Shown in pieces: positions 42,601 through 50,200 of a DNA stretch of 64,000 bases. The DNA comes from Lumbricus terrestris (lineage: Eukaryota; Annelida; Clitellata; Crassiclitellata; Lumbricidae), in the NCBI GenBank assembly GCA_949752735.1, contig OX457040.1, forward strand, positions 2,290,841 through 2,354,840, given 5' to 3'. A model generated the notes under the pieces. That model saw nothing but the letters and a program-made list of their open reading frames with translations. It was not told where the DNA came from and did no database searches. Every line of letters begins with the position of its first letter. Within the stretch, counting starts at the first letter, position 1. A program made the translations under genes and the position numbers.

Positions 42601-43102
42601 AGACGCAAATCGTGAATGAATGAACGAACGAACGAATGAATGAATGAATGAATGAATGAACGAATGAACGAATGAACGAACGAACGAACGAATGAACGAA
42701 CGAATGAACGAATGAAATCTGCCATTCTAAACGTTATATTTATGGTAGCGATATTGTAGACCTGACCTCGTTAACGCTGACCAATTTCAGCGGGTACAAC
42801 CACGGAACGGCCAACTGCATCGTCAGACCGATTCCAATCACTGCAGCAAACAGCGTCAGCACGAGATACAAGGATCCGTAGCTGTACATCTCTGCTGTAA
42901 TTCCGAGTATCAAGATAGCCGACATGAAAGAGACGAGAAGAGACAGGGCAGTCGGAAGAACGCTCAGGGAACGGTTTGCCATGATAAACTCGGATGTTGT
43001 CTTCTGTCTACCACCTGTTAGTGCGTGGTAGACACCGATCCCTACTGAGATGACGAGGAATACTGACAAAATCAGATAGTCCGGCCATGACAAGTAATCC
43101 AT
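21151..43102 (-). CDS. SLC5-type Na+-coupled solute transporter (SMCT-like), copy B, 16 exons
   Basis: This appears to be an intact sodium/solute symporter (SLC5 family, SLC5A8/A12-like), about 645 residues. Exons (minus): 43102-42767, 42232-42164, 41304-41253, 40233-40166, 39078-38998, 34990-34917, 33863-33723, 32811-32676, 32251-32163, 30869-30757, 29831-29761, 28910-28824, 28139-27894, 23741-23630, 22125-21992, 21279-21151. Every border is AG/GT, phases agree throughout, and no exon contains a stop. Exon boundaries and phases equal those of copy A. Signatures: start MDYLSWPDYL, GGRQKTTSEF loop, GGMRAVIWSDVFQ, SQPGVQRYSATKS, SSISSSLSG, and the sequons NDTNSS-like in the exon 13 loop (reads DNTNSSS here). 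The tail ends TKISLR, with no acidic run and no PDZ-like end, unlike copy A. Introns hold an intact LINE (intron 13), nested hAT elements (intron 5), a Tc1 element with a foldback element (intron 6) and SINEs. A minus-strand AATAAA lies 19 nt after the stop. Substrate is not deducible from sequence. Confidence 0.9.
21352..21585 (+). mobile_element. Second tRNA-derived SINE family, copy 1
   Basis: A tRNA-Arg-like head (GTAGCGCAATGGATAACACG, then GAATTCGAGACCCC and GGCGGAC) is followed by a body starting GCTTTGTAGGCTGCTATTAG and TTGCAGGTTGTCGGTT. The copy at 61240-61495 has the same head and body in the other orientation, which shows that it is dispersed. The head lacks a proper anticodon arm, so it is not a tRNA gene. 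It is in the last intron of transporter copy B. Confidence 0.75.
23071..23488. mobile_element. GC-rich insertion with TG...CA ends, probable solo LTR
   Basis: The segment begins TGTGGCGGAAA and ends TTTCGCCACA, an LTR-like inverted end, with ataa on both sides (23067-23070, 23489-23492). It is far more GC-rich than its surroundings and contains two diverged tandem copies of a CTACATCAAAG unit. No internal retroelement genes are present. An unusual MITE is the alternative. ORFs across it are not supported. Confidence 0.5.
24050..27571 (+). mobile_element. Full-length or near full-length L2/CR1-like non-LTR retrotransposon
   Basis: The element carries the long ORF and ends in a short 3' UTR (27476-27571) that finishes with tandem ATTAC units at 27557-27571. 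This kind of short-repeat 3' end is typical of CR1/L2 elements. The exact 5' end is not visible; about 24050 is a guess from the start of GC-rich sequence, and no target duplication was found by eye. Confidence 0.8.
24272..27475 (+). CDS. Intact LINE polyprotein: endonuclease plus reverse transcriptase
   Basis: One uninterrupted reading frame of 1067 codons encodes a non-LTR retrotransposon protein. An apurinic-type endonuclease occupies about residues 117-345 (LNVRSLPKKLEALK, ETWLDD, GDINIRFD near 267, and SDHRLI near 330). A reverse transcriptase follows at about 600-850, with NYRPISNLSVMSKILE, FHSTETAL, LDLSAAFDTVDH near 697, GVPQGSVLGP near 750 and the catalytic YADD near 782. The C-terminal region has the ILRQLRSVSRSL and RIDYCN segments common in CR1/L2-group elements. 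No zinc-knuckle ORF1 was recognised upstream; the first ~110 residues are Arg/Pro-rich. All catalytic motifs are present and there is no stop or frameshift, so the copy looks young. It is inserted against the sense of the host transporter gene, in intron 13 of copy B. Confidence 0.93.
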   Translation: MEMYAELRRTTYPRDQLLSLRWAGPPLTPSICVRMNSIISTRVCARGCRGGRRRRPAPTYAEIEGTGIAVISGNRPVQPSVHRPPVCTEQTPNISPSARALTQIRPQRHVHQPAKQLNCGTLNVRSLPKKLEALKQLASDLDIPVLCLTETWLDDDSVDLRRLRTQGYQVLERARPRQPEKTISAKSTNHGGVAIIAPNEIRLTKLSVGNPRSFEHLCARVTSKGSSFIILLLYRPGSTSATQEFFHEFSSMLESLAVLTDPVVVTGDINIRFDRSSNPLCTQFINVIESFGFTNHVNQPTHDRGGILDAVITRSDLPAPTIDVIDTGLSDHRLIKWSTDLRRPPPIYVTETRRSWKHFQVDEFRSALQESPLCDKDYLRPLDADQLAAVYDSVITSILDRLVPFREVTIRKRPSDPWFDDVCRDQKKRARRLERRVHSAKTEVSRSLRRAEWLKGLRQYRQTLNTRRSDFWLQTIKLHRTAPRKLWQTIDKVLGRGRTPGDNLISADEFHQFFDKKVADVRESTADAADPTYVPTSHCLPSFASVSVGDILGLIQCTPNKQSTADPLPTWLLKECAGTIAPFITQLVNYSMATGKVPTAFKAATITPLPKKPGLDTADVKNYRPISNLSVMSKILERVVSRQLVHYLNINQLFPDRQSAYRAFHSTETALADILSDILLAIDSGNFSLLSLLDLSAAFDTVDHTILLQRLHLSFGLSSTALQWMTSYLTDRQQCVRHAGSSSKSTFITCGVPQGSVLGPILFLLYTADILTLISNHGLQGHLYADDSQIYGFCRPCPTEVQNLRSISTSCISDIADWKKCNRLQLNSSKSEFLWCSSTRRVGKLDRSPFVIGGDAVVPKSEVRDLGLLLDSNLSMTPHITAVVRTSFGILRQLRSVSRSLTQEVTRHLIQSLILGRIDYCNVAFAGLPQCSIIRLQAVINAAARLVLRLKKFDHISSAIRDQLQWLGIGDRINFKLCILMYKCLNNCAPAYLADNIKPLADDPRRSRLRSSKTADVFIPATKTKMGDRAFRVAGPRAWNSLPSTIQNIKTVSTFKKQLKLHLLSSS
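30938..31013 (-). pseudogene. Decayed extra copy of transporter exon 10
   Basis: Just upstream (minus sense) of exon 10 of copy B, intron 9 contains a damaged repeat of the same exon. The stretches for AANC and for ESRKALLN are recognisable on the minus strand, but a 2-nt insertion, an internal deletion of about 20 nt and loss of the donor make it unusable. Its sequence around CGCAAAGCTCTGCTCAAC is nearer to copy A's exon 10 than to copy B's. Confidence 0.7.
31026..31245 (+). mobile_element. tRNA-derived SINE (CORE type), full length
   Basis: The head has an A-box-like TGGTGTAGTGGTT and a B-box GGTTCGAATCC. The middle has ACCTTGGGCAAGTC, the core also present in vertebrate MIR-type CORE-SINEs, then TTCGGCGTGAAACTCC. 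The tail GTCGGGAGCGCTTCTGAGTA matches the 3' end of the local L2/CR1-like LINE. It ends in ACATACAAACA repeats. It lies in intron 9 of transporter copy B. Confidence 0.85.
31466..31888. mobile_element. Foldback element 2 (GACAACTGGTCTACA units)
   Basis: The left end (31466-31506) and right end (31801-31888) are inverted arrays of a 15-bp unit, GACAACTGGTCTACA and variants. The core (31507-31800) has repeats of AGAAGCTGGATTGATGAAAA and shares a 24-bp stretch around GAGAAATGGAAGCTGGATGA with element 4. It lies in intron 9 of transporter copy B. The target duplication is not clear. Confidence 0.65.
32433..32648 (+). mobile_element. tRNA-derived SINE (CORE type), full length
   Basis: The same structure as the copy at 31026: TGGTTTAGCGGGT, GGTTCGAATCCACCTCAAGC, ACCTTGGGCAAGTCC, TTCGGCGTGAAAAC, GGGAGCGTCTCTGAGTAG and GGGGCGCTATAACAAGTGCA. 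It is in intron 8 of transporter copy B, 28 bp from exon 8. Confidence 0.85.
33299..33680 (+). repeat. GAT trinucleotide repeat beside exon 7 of copy B
   Basis: About 125 GAT-type units with GGT, GCT and GAC interruptions, about 43 bp past the exon 7 donor of copy B. Poly-D, poly-M and poly-I ORFs are artefacts. Confidence 0.95.
34288..34874. mobile_element. Tc1/mariner-type MITE with TA target duplication
   Basis: Inverted ends of about 34 bp match perfectly by eye; they start CAGTCATGGCCATAAGTTTG at 34288 and at 34874 (reverse). Each end is flanked by TA (34286-34287 and 34875-34876), the Tc1/mariner duplication. No transposase is present. A foldback element is inserted inside. The right end is 42 bp from exon 6 of transporter copy B. 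Confidence 0.9.
34416..34763. mobile_element. Foldback element 3 (arrays of GGACA-AATTCCCCC units)
   Basis: The left arm is a short array of GGACATTTCCCCC/GGACAATTCCCCC units and the right arm is the inverted form. The 7-bp sequence cgcatta flanks both sides (34409-34415 and 34764-34770). The core contains, inverted, the AGAAGCCGGATTGATG motif shared with elements 2 and 4. It is inserted into the Tc1-like MITE. Confidence 0.75.
36168..36575 (-). CDS. CGGBP1-like BED zinc-finger protein encoded inside a hAT element
   Basis: This 135-codon ORF encodes one C2H2 BED-type DNA-binding finger. Residues 70-120 (ARDRVKEF, HEDGGLLFCSMCNLVIDH, RKSSVISHL, KHRKR) align by eye with the N-terminal finger of vertebrate CGG triplet repeat-binding protein 1: zinc ligands C90, C93, H108, H114. 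The first 65 residues are acidic then Ser/Thr-rich and unrelated to anything I recognise; the C-terminus stops about 20 residues after the finger, so CGGBP1's second half is missing. CGGBP1-type proteins are known to derive from hAT transposases, which fits the location between hAT ends. The likely role is binding the element's subterminal repeats, which is inference. It lacks the transposase catalytic domain. Confidence 0.75.
   Translation of the reverse strand: MATTEWDDSIEVIETIEESVVKEDNSVNIARTQTVNSSRTAMRQNTLDNAFTKEPRNHVRDPSHSSSVSARDRVKEFINVTHEDGGLLFCSMCNLVIDHTRKSSVISHLETAKHRKRSQTAVPSGVVEEKQITSY
36671..36802. repeat. 30-bp subterminal tandem repeat of the nested hAT element
   Basis: Four full units and one partial unit of 30 bp follow one another. 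The core ATTTGCGCGCAAAT is a perfect 14-bp palindrome in three units and is slightly altered in the others. The spacing is exact. Subterminal repeats are the usual binding sites of the hAT transposase BED finger. Confidence 0.85.
36876..37190 (+). CDS. Unrecognised 104-codon ORF inside the outer hAT element
   Basis: The ORF starts six bases after the nested hAT and reads MDEIEICGVSIVIQKDD, ending in a Lys/Arg/Tyr-rich stretch (RLLSYYKKRYCKTSIRKIF). I recognise no domain. Composition is protein-like rather than low complexity, and it lies within the sequence that belongs to the outer hAT. Its real start may be upstream of the nested insertion, which would then have split it. It could equally be chance in AT-rich DNA. 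Confidence 0.3.
   Translation: MDEIEICGVSIVIQKDDIINKTYENAEIRLYRAVKRLGFDLGTLPPGPLYVHKRLRPYNRLLSYYKKRYCKTSIRKIFQAVKKEYFISAFLRFADKMQNYTRIL
37385..38470 (-). mobile_element. 5'-truncated L2/CR1-like LINE, open over 340 codons
   Basis: The minus strand encodes the reverse transcriptase from GLPQGSVLGPLLYIIY and SYADDLQAYL to the C-terminus (RAFSVVGPATWNGLP) without stop (38461-37439). It then runs into a 3' tail with the CGCTTCTGAGTAG and GCGCTATATAAGTG motifs and ends in ATGA repeats at about 37387-37400. The 5' end was lost at about 38470. It sits inside the outer hAT element. The same family left fragments at 13365-13580, 53275-54765, 62763-63000 and 63510-63625. Confidence 0.85.
39506..39727. 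mobile_element. hAT MITE, CATGGGCG ends
   Basis: The 222-bp element starts CATGGGCGCCCGCAGACA and ends GTGCGGACGCCCATG. Flanks tcattgac and tccttgac agree at 7 of 8 bases. A remnant of the same family is seen at 17620-17660. It lies in intron 4 of transporter copy B. Confidence 0.78.
40483..40856. mobile_element. hAT MITE, CAGTGGCGGCGC ends
   Basis: The element shares its ends with the one at 865-1074 (starts CAGTGGCGGCGCTAGGGG, ends CTGGCGCCGCCACTG). A clean target duplication is not visible: the flanks gatatagg and gatagg differ by a 2-nt indel. A run of C at 40588-40604 is a likely sequencing-difficult spot. A partial relative lies at 44690-44800. Confidence 0.72.
41160..41250 (+). mobile_element. 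RTE-like LINE tail abutting exon 3 of copy B
   Basis: The sequence around EEWRRQTCEPA with the following GGGCAGAG and GAAAAGAAGAAGATA matches the end of the RTE-like copies at 4380 and 43290. The tail stops within two bases of the exon 3 splice donor of copy B. Confidence 0.65.
41349..41774. mobile_element. hAT MITE, CAGTGGCGTAG ends, with captured LINE fragment
   Basis: The 11-bp ends match the element at 8793. The interior includes a reverse-transcriptase C-terminal remnant (DYGSAIYAG then RINKLQSVLNAA, plus strand, about 41460-41550) and a TTA repeat. No target duplication could be seen. Confidence 0.6.
42480..42718 (+). repeat. SINE tail plus GAAT/GAAC microsatellite
   Basis: GGGAGCGCTTCTGAGTAGTT with GAAGAGACGC (42575-42610) is a SINE/LINE tail; it runs directly into about 25 GAAT/GAAC units. 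It is in intron 1 of transporter copy B, near exon 1. Confidence 0.8.
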
Positions 43103-43289
43103 CTTTGTGATTTGCTGCTTTCAGATAATATATAATCTGTAAAAGCAAATAATGCAATGTCATGGAAAGCATCCAACTCATACCGAGGTGGGTGGGTGGG
43201 GTGGGGGTGGAATACATTCAAAATAGCTAGTTAGTTAAACATACCGTAGTCAAAACATCAATGGGTAAAGAGACATTCTTAAAATGGAA

Positions 43290-43765
43290 AGAATTGCTAA
43301 GAGCTAGGAGGGCTAAATAGGAATCTGAAGAAAAGAATGGTCAAAACATTGATATGGAGTGTGACGTTATATGGCGCAGAGACATGGACAATGGGAAAAG
43401 AAGACACCAAGCGGCTGGAAGCTTTTGAGATGTGGGTGTGGAGAAAGATGGAGAAAATTAGTTGGACAAAGCATGTTACGAACGAGGAAGTGCTGACGAT
43501 GGTTGAAGAGAAAAGATCTCTGCTAGATGTAATAAAGACAAGACAAAAGAATTGGGTGGGACATTTGCTGCGAGGAAACACACTGCAGAAAAAAATAATT
43601 GAAGGAAGATTGGAGGGGAAAAGGTGCAGAGGAAGGCCTAGAAAAAAACTGTTGGATGGGACGATGGAGAAGGGCTACAGAGAACTTAAGGACATGGCAC
43701 AACAGCGGGAAAGATGGAGACATTGGACGTTCGGATCTGCCACTTGGCCGAGAACCTAAAGACGA
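43290..43765 (+). mobile_element. RTE-like LINE 3' remnant, open frame, upstream of copy B
   Basis: The frame from about 43310 to the stop at 43757 is uninterrupted and encodes LKKRMVKTLIWSVTLYGAET, WVWRKMEKISW, TRQKNWVGHLLRGN, RCRGRPRKKLLDG and ERWRHW, the C-terminal domain of the same RTE-like family as 4380-4880. It is 5'-truncated and lacks the catalytic core. It lies about 190 bp upstream of the start codon of transporter copy B, so it overlaps the likely promoter region. Confidence 0.82.
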
Positions 43766-45390
43766 AGTCAAAACACAGAGAGCGTTCGTAGCATTCGTAG
43801 GTAGTTGGGTTAAATGAGATTATGGTATGGGTCACTTGGATGTGGTCCTTCGATCTTTGGTCGGAAGGATTTCCCAGAAATGTCGAAGAGACGTCCTGCC
43901 CTGCTGCAGGTTCTGCCTCCAAAGTTCAACTGCACTGAGCTGCAGTCCTCCGCACAGCGATCGAGCGACCGACCAGCTTAGACCACTTTGCACTCGGCGG
44001 CCTTAATTGTAGGCCTATATTATGCTAATCTGAACACACGTAGGCCTTAACTGTTTAAACCTTAACACAGGATTAGGCCTAGCCCAATGACGTGTTTCTT
44101 TTCTTTTCTTCTAGTGGTGGGTTAAGCTTAACAAGGTGCGCTCTGCCTCATGCTTTAAATTCAATAATAAAAATTGATTGATTGATTGATTGATTGATTG
44201 ATCGACAATGGAAAGCGTTAAGCGTTGACGATGAAGGTCATGCATGGCACTGATGTGAGGCTGGGGAAGGAAGCCGAACCGAAATACGATACCATCTGTC
44301 ATTAAGAATCATATTTCATTCATAGGTTATAATATTAGGCCTACTTACATCTTTCTTCCGAATCTCTTGCTCGACGTACGGCCTACATGCAGTCATAAAA
44401 ACGTTTGCATCGATGGTTAAACTAGATATCAATTTCTTGGGCCTTCTTGGTTGATAGTCTACGCGTAATAATATTAGGCTATAGGCCTATTATATAATGC
44501 GGAAATCTTTGCGATAGGCTATAACTTACTTTGAAATAGCCTACAACTGTTAATCTGCTATTGCCCCAATTTAGGCTAAAACTATTATTTCTACGTACGT
44601 TAATGTTGCTTTATCGGTCCGACAGAAAAAGTATCTGGATTGAAGGTCAACTTGTTCAACAGTTCAGCCTCAACTCTAAAGCTGTCCAGAAGCGGCGCCA
44701 GAGGGGACTAGAAGGGGGCTAAGCCCCTAAAAAGGTCATCCGGTTTATTACATGTAAAAATGAAATATTTCCATGATTAGCCCCTCCCTAAAAACTGAAA
44801 TATATGCATAAGATTTAGACCAATTTAGCTGTCTACTATTGATTTTAGTTGTCTACTATTCATGTAGGCTAGGCCTAAATTATTTATGATGCTGAAGTCA
44901 GTGTTCGCATAGAGTTGTCGCAGATTTGAAGCCCATCTATTAGATACGATTGTATGCTATGAAAGATCTAATTCATGGTTTGTGTGCGCATTGCAGTGCT
45001 TTTCTAATTTCGGTTTACTTTTTTTATTCACTGTGGACCCAATAAAATGTTTTTCACTCTTGGAAGATTAGGCCTAGGAATGGACACGGTAACGAAGCAT
45101 TGTTTTGAAGTAGGGCCTATGTTAGGCCTACATGATGTTCAAAAAGACACTGTTTGGATTATTTGCTGATGGTGCAAGATATTTTGCATCCTATTAAGGC
45201 CTGTCACCCCCCAGGCCCTCTTCAGTTACTTGGGTATGCCTATACGGAAAAGTTCAAATTCCAAATTTTAAAGTTAGGCTACTCGCCTATGTATACAACC
45301 AAACTGTGTCCAAAGCTCATTCTGGGCTTCTCATGAGAAACATGTACTAGGCTACTAGCCTAATAGGTGACCTATTTTGTTGTTTACAAC

Positions 45391-46145
45391 CATAGATGTA
45401 AAAAACAATGAAAATAAAACTAAAAAACGGAAAAAACGTCGTTTTCTTCGAAAAAATAAAAACGACAAAAAACGATAAAAAACGGAAAATAATTTGCCTT
45501 TGTTACATCTGAAACTTCATTTTAAGCCTAAACACCTTGCTTATGCAATTGTATCTTAATCTTGAAATAACACAACTTTATTATTAGGTCAAAATTAATT
45601 GGTATAAGTAACATTAGCAGTTATTTTTTCTTATAACTTTGGTTTAATAAGAAATTCAGAAAAATTAAAGGCATTGAAATCTTTTCAAATTTAAATTGTA
45701 GACATAAGTCCACATTATAAGTTTATGCTGATTGACATAACGCAATTAAAATCTAATCAAAAGCAAAGACCAAAGTGTACTAAATTATATATTGTACATT
45801 TGTACTTAAAGTTTTTATTGATAAATATTAATCATAGCCTCATAGGAATTTACATCAAAATAACTCTTACAAATTCCATTTCTTGCAGGGACCTACTACA
45901 TGCATTTCTCAAATGATGACTTAAACAATTACAAGATGAGACTATAGTTAGCTGAATCATTGAGAGTACAGTGAAAACGTATGGAATATCAGAAATAATT
46001 CAATTAAGGAAAATAATAATAGACAGTAAATAAATAAATCAAGTAACATAAAAAAAATTAAAAAACGAAAAAAACGACGCAAAAAATAAAAAAACACGTT
46101 TTTTGGGAGAGAATAAAAAACGAAAAAACTGTTTTTACAACTATG
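45391..46145. mobile_element. hAT MITE with perfect 8-bp TSD and A-rich AACGAAAAA ends
   Basis: The ends are CATAGATGTAAAAA and the inverted CATAGTTGTAAAAA. The 8-bp sequence tttacaac flanks both sides (45383-45390 and 46146-46153). Subterminal zones (45400-45490, 46050-46130) are repeats of AAAAAACG(A/G). The core is AT-rich with no recognised gene. Confidence 0.85.
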
Positions 46146-46361
46146 TTTACAACAGTTGTTTGATTATAACGGAATTCTTTGCACAAAACATACACAAAGT
46201 GATGCTGAGAAATCTACATTTAGAAACCTATATGAAAAATACCAATGCTACTATTCTTGCACTGTGAATTTTTCAAGCTCTTGTTGAAAAGTGTAATCAC
46301 AACCTATTGTGCTTTGCCTCCTTCTTGGAAAAATATCTGTGGGAACCAATGCTTGTAATTT

Positions 46362-46571
46362 GCGTATTTATAGTGCTTCGAGCTTCCCACTCAGAGGTGC
46401 TCCCGAATACAACGTGGACACTGCATCGGAGATTTATGACGAAGTGCACGACCAGATGCGAGTATATGACTTGCCCAAGGTCCATATGCGGCGGCTTGAG
46501 GTGGATTCGAACCTGGAACCCTCGGCTCGAAGGCACCGAGCACACCACTACTCTGGCCACCGCGTCCCATG
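46362..46571 (-). mobile_element. tRNA-derived SINE (CORE type), diverged
   Basis: The minus strand has GGTTCGAATCCACCTCAAGC, ACCTTGGGCAAGTC and GGGAGCACCTCTGAGTGG, more diverged than the PFDN1 copies. It lies downstream of PFDN1. Confidence 0.8.
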
Positions 46572-46966
46572 CAGTTACAGTTAAATGCTGTTCAGCTCTA
46601 AACAGTAAACCATAACTGTTGACAAATGCCATTTAACGACTATAGGGTAATACAGGGTTACAAAGTCTAATGTAGACGTTATAATTAGAACTGTATTTTG
46701 CATACACACATTTTGCCAAGACCCCTCCCACCGTACGCAAATCATCTAAATCCGGCAACCTTCCATTCCCTCCTTGCATAAGTAACATATGGACAGCAAC
46801 TAAAGGCTTGAATAGCGGTTCGGCACAGAAAACATGAGCACCTCCAAAATAGAGTGATCTCCACCAAATAAGAATAACTTAAATGAGAGACATGGTCATG
46901 TATTTCTGCCTTAATCAGACAATATGGAAAACGAAAGATCATTACGATCAAGTCCATATCGTCAAC

Positions 46967-46972
46967 TTTATT
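46967..46972 (-). promoter_or_regulatory. Polyadenylation signal candidate of PFDN1
   Basis: The minus strand reads AATAAA about 250 nt after the PFDN1 stop codon, within a plausible 3' UTR that is free of recognisable repeats. The call rests on motif and position only. Confidence 0.4.
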
Positions 46973-47221
46973 CAAACTCTACAAAAAAAAAAAAGTCCTA
47001 TCCCGTTCCATGAGGAACATAGGGAGACGCTCATCTCCTTTTCCATGGTCCTGAGCCAGCAATGGACGAAGCAAAGCGAAAATGAAACTCTATCGACAGA
47101 AAGCGATTCAATGTTTCCCTTCGTCCACTGCAAACAGAAACAAACGTTCACTGAAAAGATTATCGGGATCGACGAGGACAAATTTCAACGAGTTGCGACG
47201 TAAAGTCTCTGGCGTCTTGCT

Positions 47222-50200
47222 CTAGTGCGTCTGTTCTCGCTGTTTCGACATCACCAACTCCCGGAGATTTTCCTCGCTTTCCTTTAAGCTCCTCTCCAGA
47301 TAAGTCTTGCTGTTCTAAAATGGAATAAAAAACAAAAAAAACATGCAGAGTATTTGCACGCCGTTTTCCCCTCCAGCACATCTTAAGTTTCAACTCCATT
47401 ACAAGAAACCCTCCAATAACAGTATGCTAACTACCATAGACTTTCTATATCTGTTTTTTTAATTGGTCTCCGGGATACTGACCTGATTACGGCTTGGTGC
47501 CTTGTGTATGGTTTGTTTTGTTTGTATGTACACTTGTTATAGCGCCCCTTCAAGCACTCTACTCAGAGGCGCTCCCGACTGCAGAGTGGACACTGCATCG
47601 GTGTTTCACGCCGAAGCGCTGAGCAATTGCAAGTGAAGGACTTGCCCAAGGTCCCTACACGGCGATTTGAGGTGGATTCGAACGTCGAACTTCCGGCTTC
47701 AAGGCAACGACGCCACCACTACACCACCGCGCCCCACAATTATTTATTAACAATTTGATATAGTGCCCTTCAAGGCTGGCGACTCAGGAGCGCTCCCAGT
47801 CCAACCCTGGTCGAATAGGGCGGTCTTAAGAACTCTTACAAATTTTACATTTTACCCTTCACGTGAAATTCCAAAAAGTACATGTAAGACCCCTAAATAC
47901 ATTATTCCAACTGCGTTACATAAATACATCTTGACTCTTCAGGTGTAATTGTAATACATGGCACATGCCAGACTCAATAAGTCACCATGCAAAATTCTGC
48001 TTATGCAAAAACCGTTACATGTAACTCCTACATGCTACACACAAAAAGATCATTTACAGGTAATGCTAATAATTCAATTCAATTTTCGTTTAATCAGCAC
48101 TTCAGGCTGGCAGAACGTAGCGTGTTTCATACCGAACACGTATGACCAGTTACACGTAATGTTAATACACTGCACATGTAATAATCGGCCCTACGTGCGA
48201 TATTGAAAAATTGCACAAGACCAATTCACAAACCTGGATGGTTTTTATTTTCTCATCACATGTCTTCGCTTTTTCCGTCAAATTCTTCTCGATAACCGGA
48301 ATGGGCTGAAGAATAAACCTATTGTTTGAAAACAAAAATGACAAAAACATCAATAAACATAAAACCATATTAATTCATACTTCTTATAGAGCATCCCTAT
48401 TGCGACAGGCAATTTTTTTTTAAACGAACCACAATACAATATTTATACAATACAACTGTACGAAAACTGCTGTTGCTCAGTCTCAATTTTTTTGCCTCAA
48501 TATTGGTTCTTCTCTTTGGAATGCACAATTGCACATCCTCATTTCTGCTCTACAATTATTCTGTCTGACAGTCTCTTTCTTCATTCTATTTTCTCAAAAC
48601 CTGCTCCTTCTTGCAGGGTCTTGCACACTGGAAGCGCTTCTGAGTAGTTCACCCAACCAGAGGTGTTGTACAAATCTAATTATGGCATTTGCATAAGTCT
48701 ATTTATAACTCTGTATCATTCCATATTCGTCCAATTTTATTACATTATAATAAAATTCTGTTCCGATGAAAACAGTCAAACATAACAGTTAACAAATTTT
48801 ATACAGCAAATATGATGTTCAACAGAAATAAAAAAAAGTATCCAACGGTCACAAAATGTTGAATGGGTGACTTAAACAAATTCACTTTGGTAATAAGGTA
48901 CAGAAGCTTAAATTTGAATGTGTGCATTGGGTGGCCACACAAAACGTATCGAAAATACGACATTCGTTATTATTTGAGTATGTAACATTGTAATATAAAG
49001 ATGGGCCCCAAGCTCAACGGAACAAACTACACTATTGTATGTATGTATGCACACTTGTCATAGAGCTCCTTCAAGCTCCCTACTCAGAGGCGCTCCCGAC
49101 TACAGAGCGGACACTGCATCGGAGTTTCACGCCGAAGCGCTGAGCAGTTGCGAGTCAAGGACTTGCCCAAGGTCCCCACGCGGCGACTTGAGGTGGATTC
49201 GAACCTCGAACCTTCCAGCTTCAAGGCAACGACACCACCATTACACCACCGCGCCCCATATTGAGCGCCTCTGAGTAGTTTTTTCTTGCGGAGCGCTATA
49301 TAAATGTCAGAATGAATGGGGGAAGATAAGGATAGCATGTCTGCTCACATTCTGCCGACTCCTTCGTACGTTCTCGTTTCCTTCGGGAGAGACGCAACCT
49401 CCTTCTCGACGAGATGAGTGTGCGTTATCTGACGCTTCAGCTGCTCAATCTGAAGGTCAGACAGTCGCAACTGCTGTGTCGTCGAAACCATCTTTGTCTG
49501 CATTTCTTGAAAAGCCTAAACATCGTTCGACAGCATGACAAACTCTTGCCTACGCTACAGGTATTAAATGTATGTATGAAATATTTATACGATACCTGTT
49601 AGAGACTACCGTCTTAGCAATGATCCCATGTCAATGATCTCAAGTAGTGCACTTAATAACAATAAGAATAATTATTTAATACTATTATTATTGTAATTTC
49701 TTCATAAAACTGACAAGTTACTCGTTCACAGACTAATTAAATTTATCGTTTTCAATATGATGCAGCACTGTCATTCATTCCTAGGCCTTTTCGTGTCCTG
49801 AATGTTCAGATTATTATTGCTATTATTAATATCATTATCAAATATATTTACTCTTATTACTGATCTCCGGGATACTGACCTTATTATTCCATAAACACAT
49901 TTACATGCATGCACAAAAGCACACAGAAATACAAACCTGAGATGCAGTTACTCCGCTTACTCAATATCTGTTATTTTACATTGCAGAAACGTATTATTAA
50001 ACACACTTCTTAATGATGTCTTCACCAAATACGACTATTCAGATTGTTCTCATTAACCAACCAATGATGACGCCCCAATTCAAACAACTTATGAGATCCT
50101 CGCAAAATGCTAATCTGATTTCAAACTGATGTACCTATTTTTCAAAGGTAATAGTTGAAGCTAGAGATGATGTCAAAATTAAATACATGATATAATGGAC

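Larger units (their letters stand above)
43766..46966. other. Spacer between copy B and PFDN1
   Basis: No gene is supported. It holds a GATT microsatellite (44170-44203), a partial hAT element (44690-44800), the hAT MITE at 45391-46145 and the SINE at 46362-46571. The rest is unique AT-rich DNA with frequent TAGGCCTA. Confidence 0.6.

Noticed and set aside
46883..47203. 106-codon plus-strand ORF antisense to the PFDN1 3' region
   Set aside because: No domain, and it overlaps the 3' UTR of PFDN1 on the other strand.
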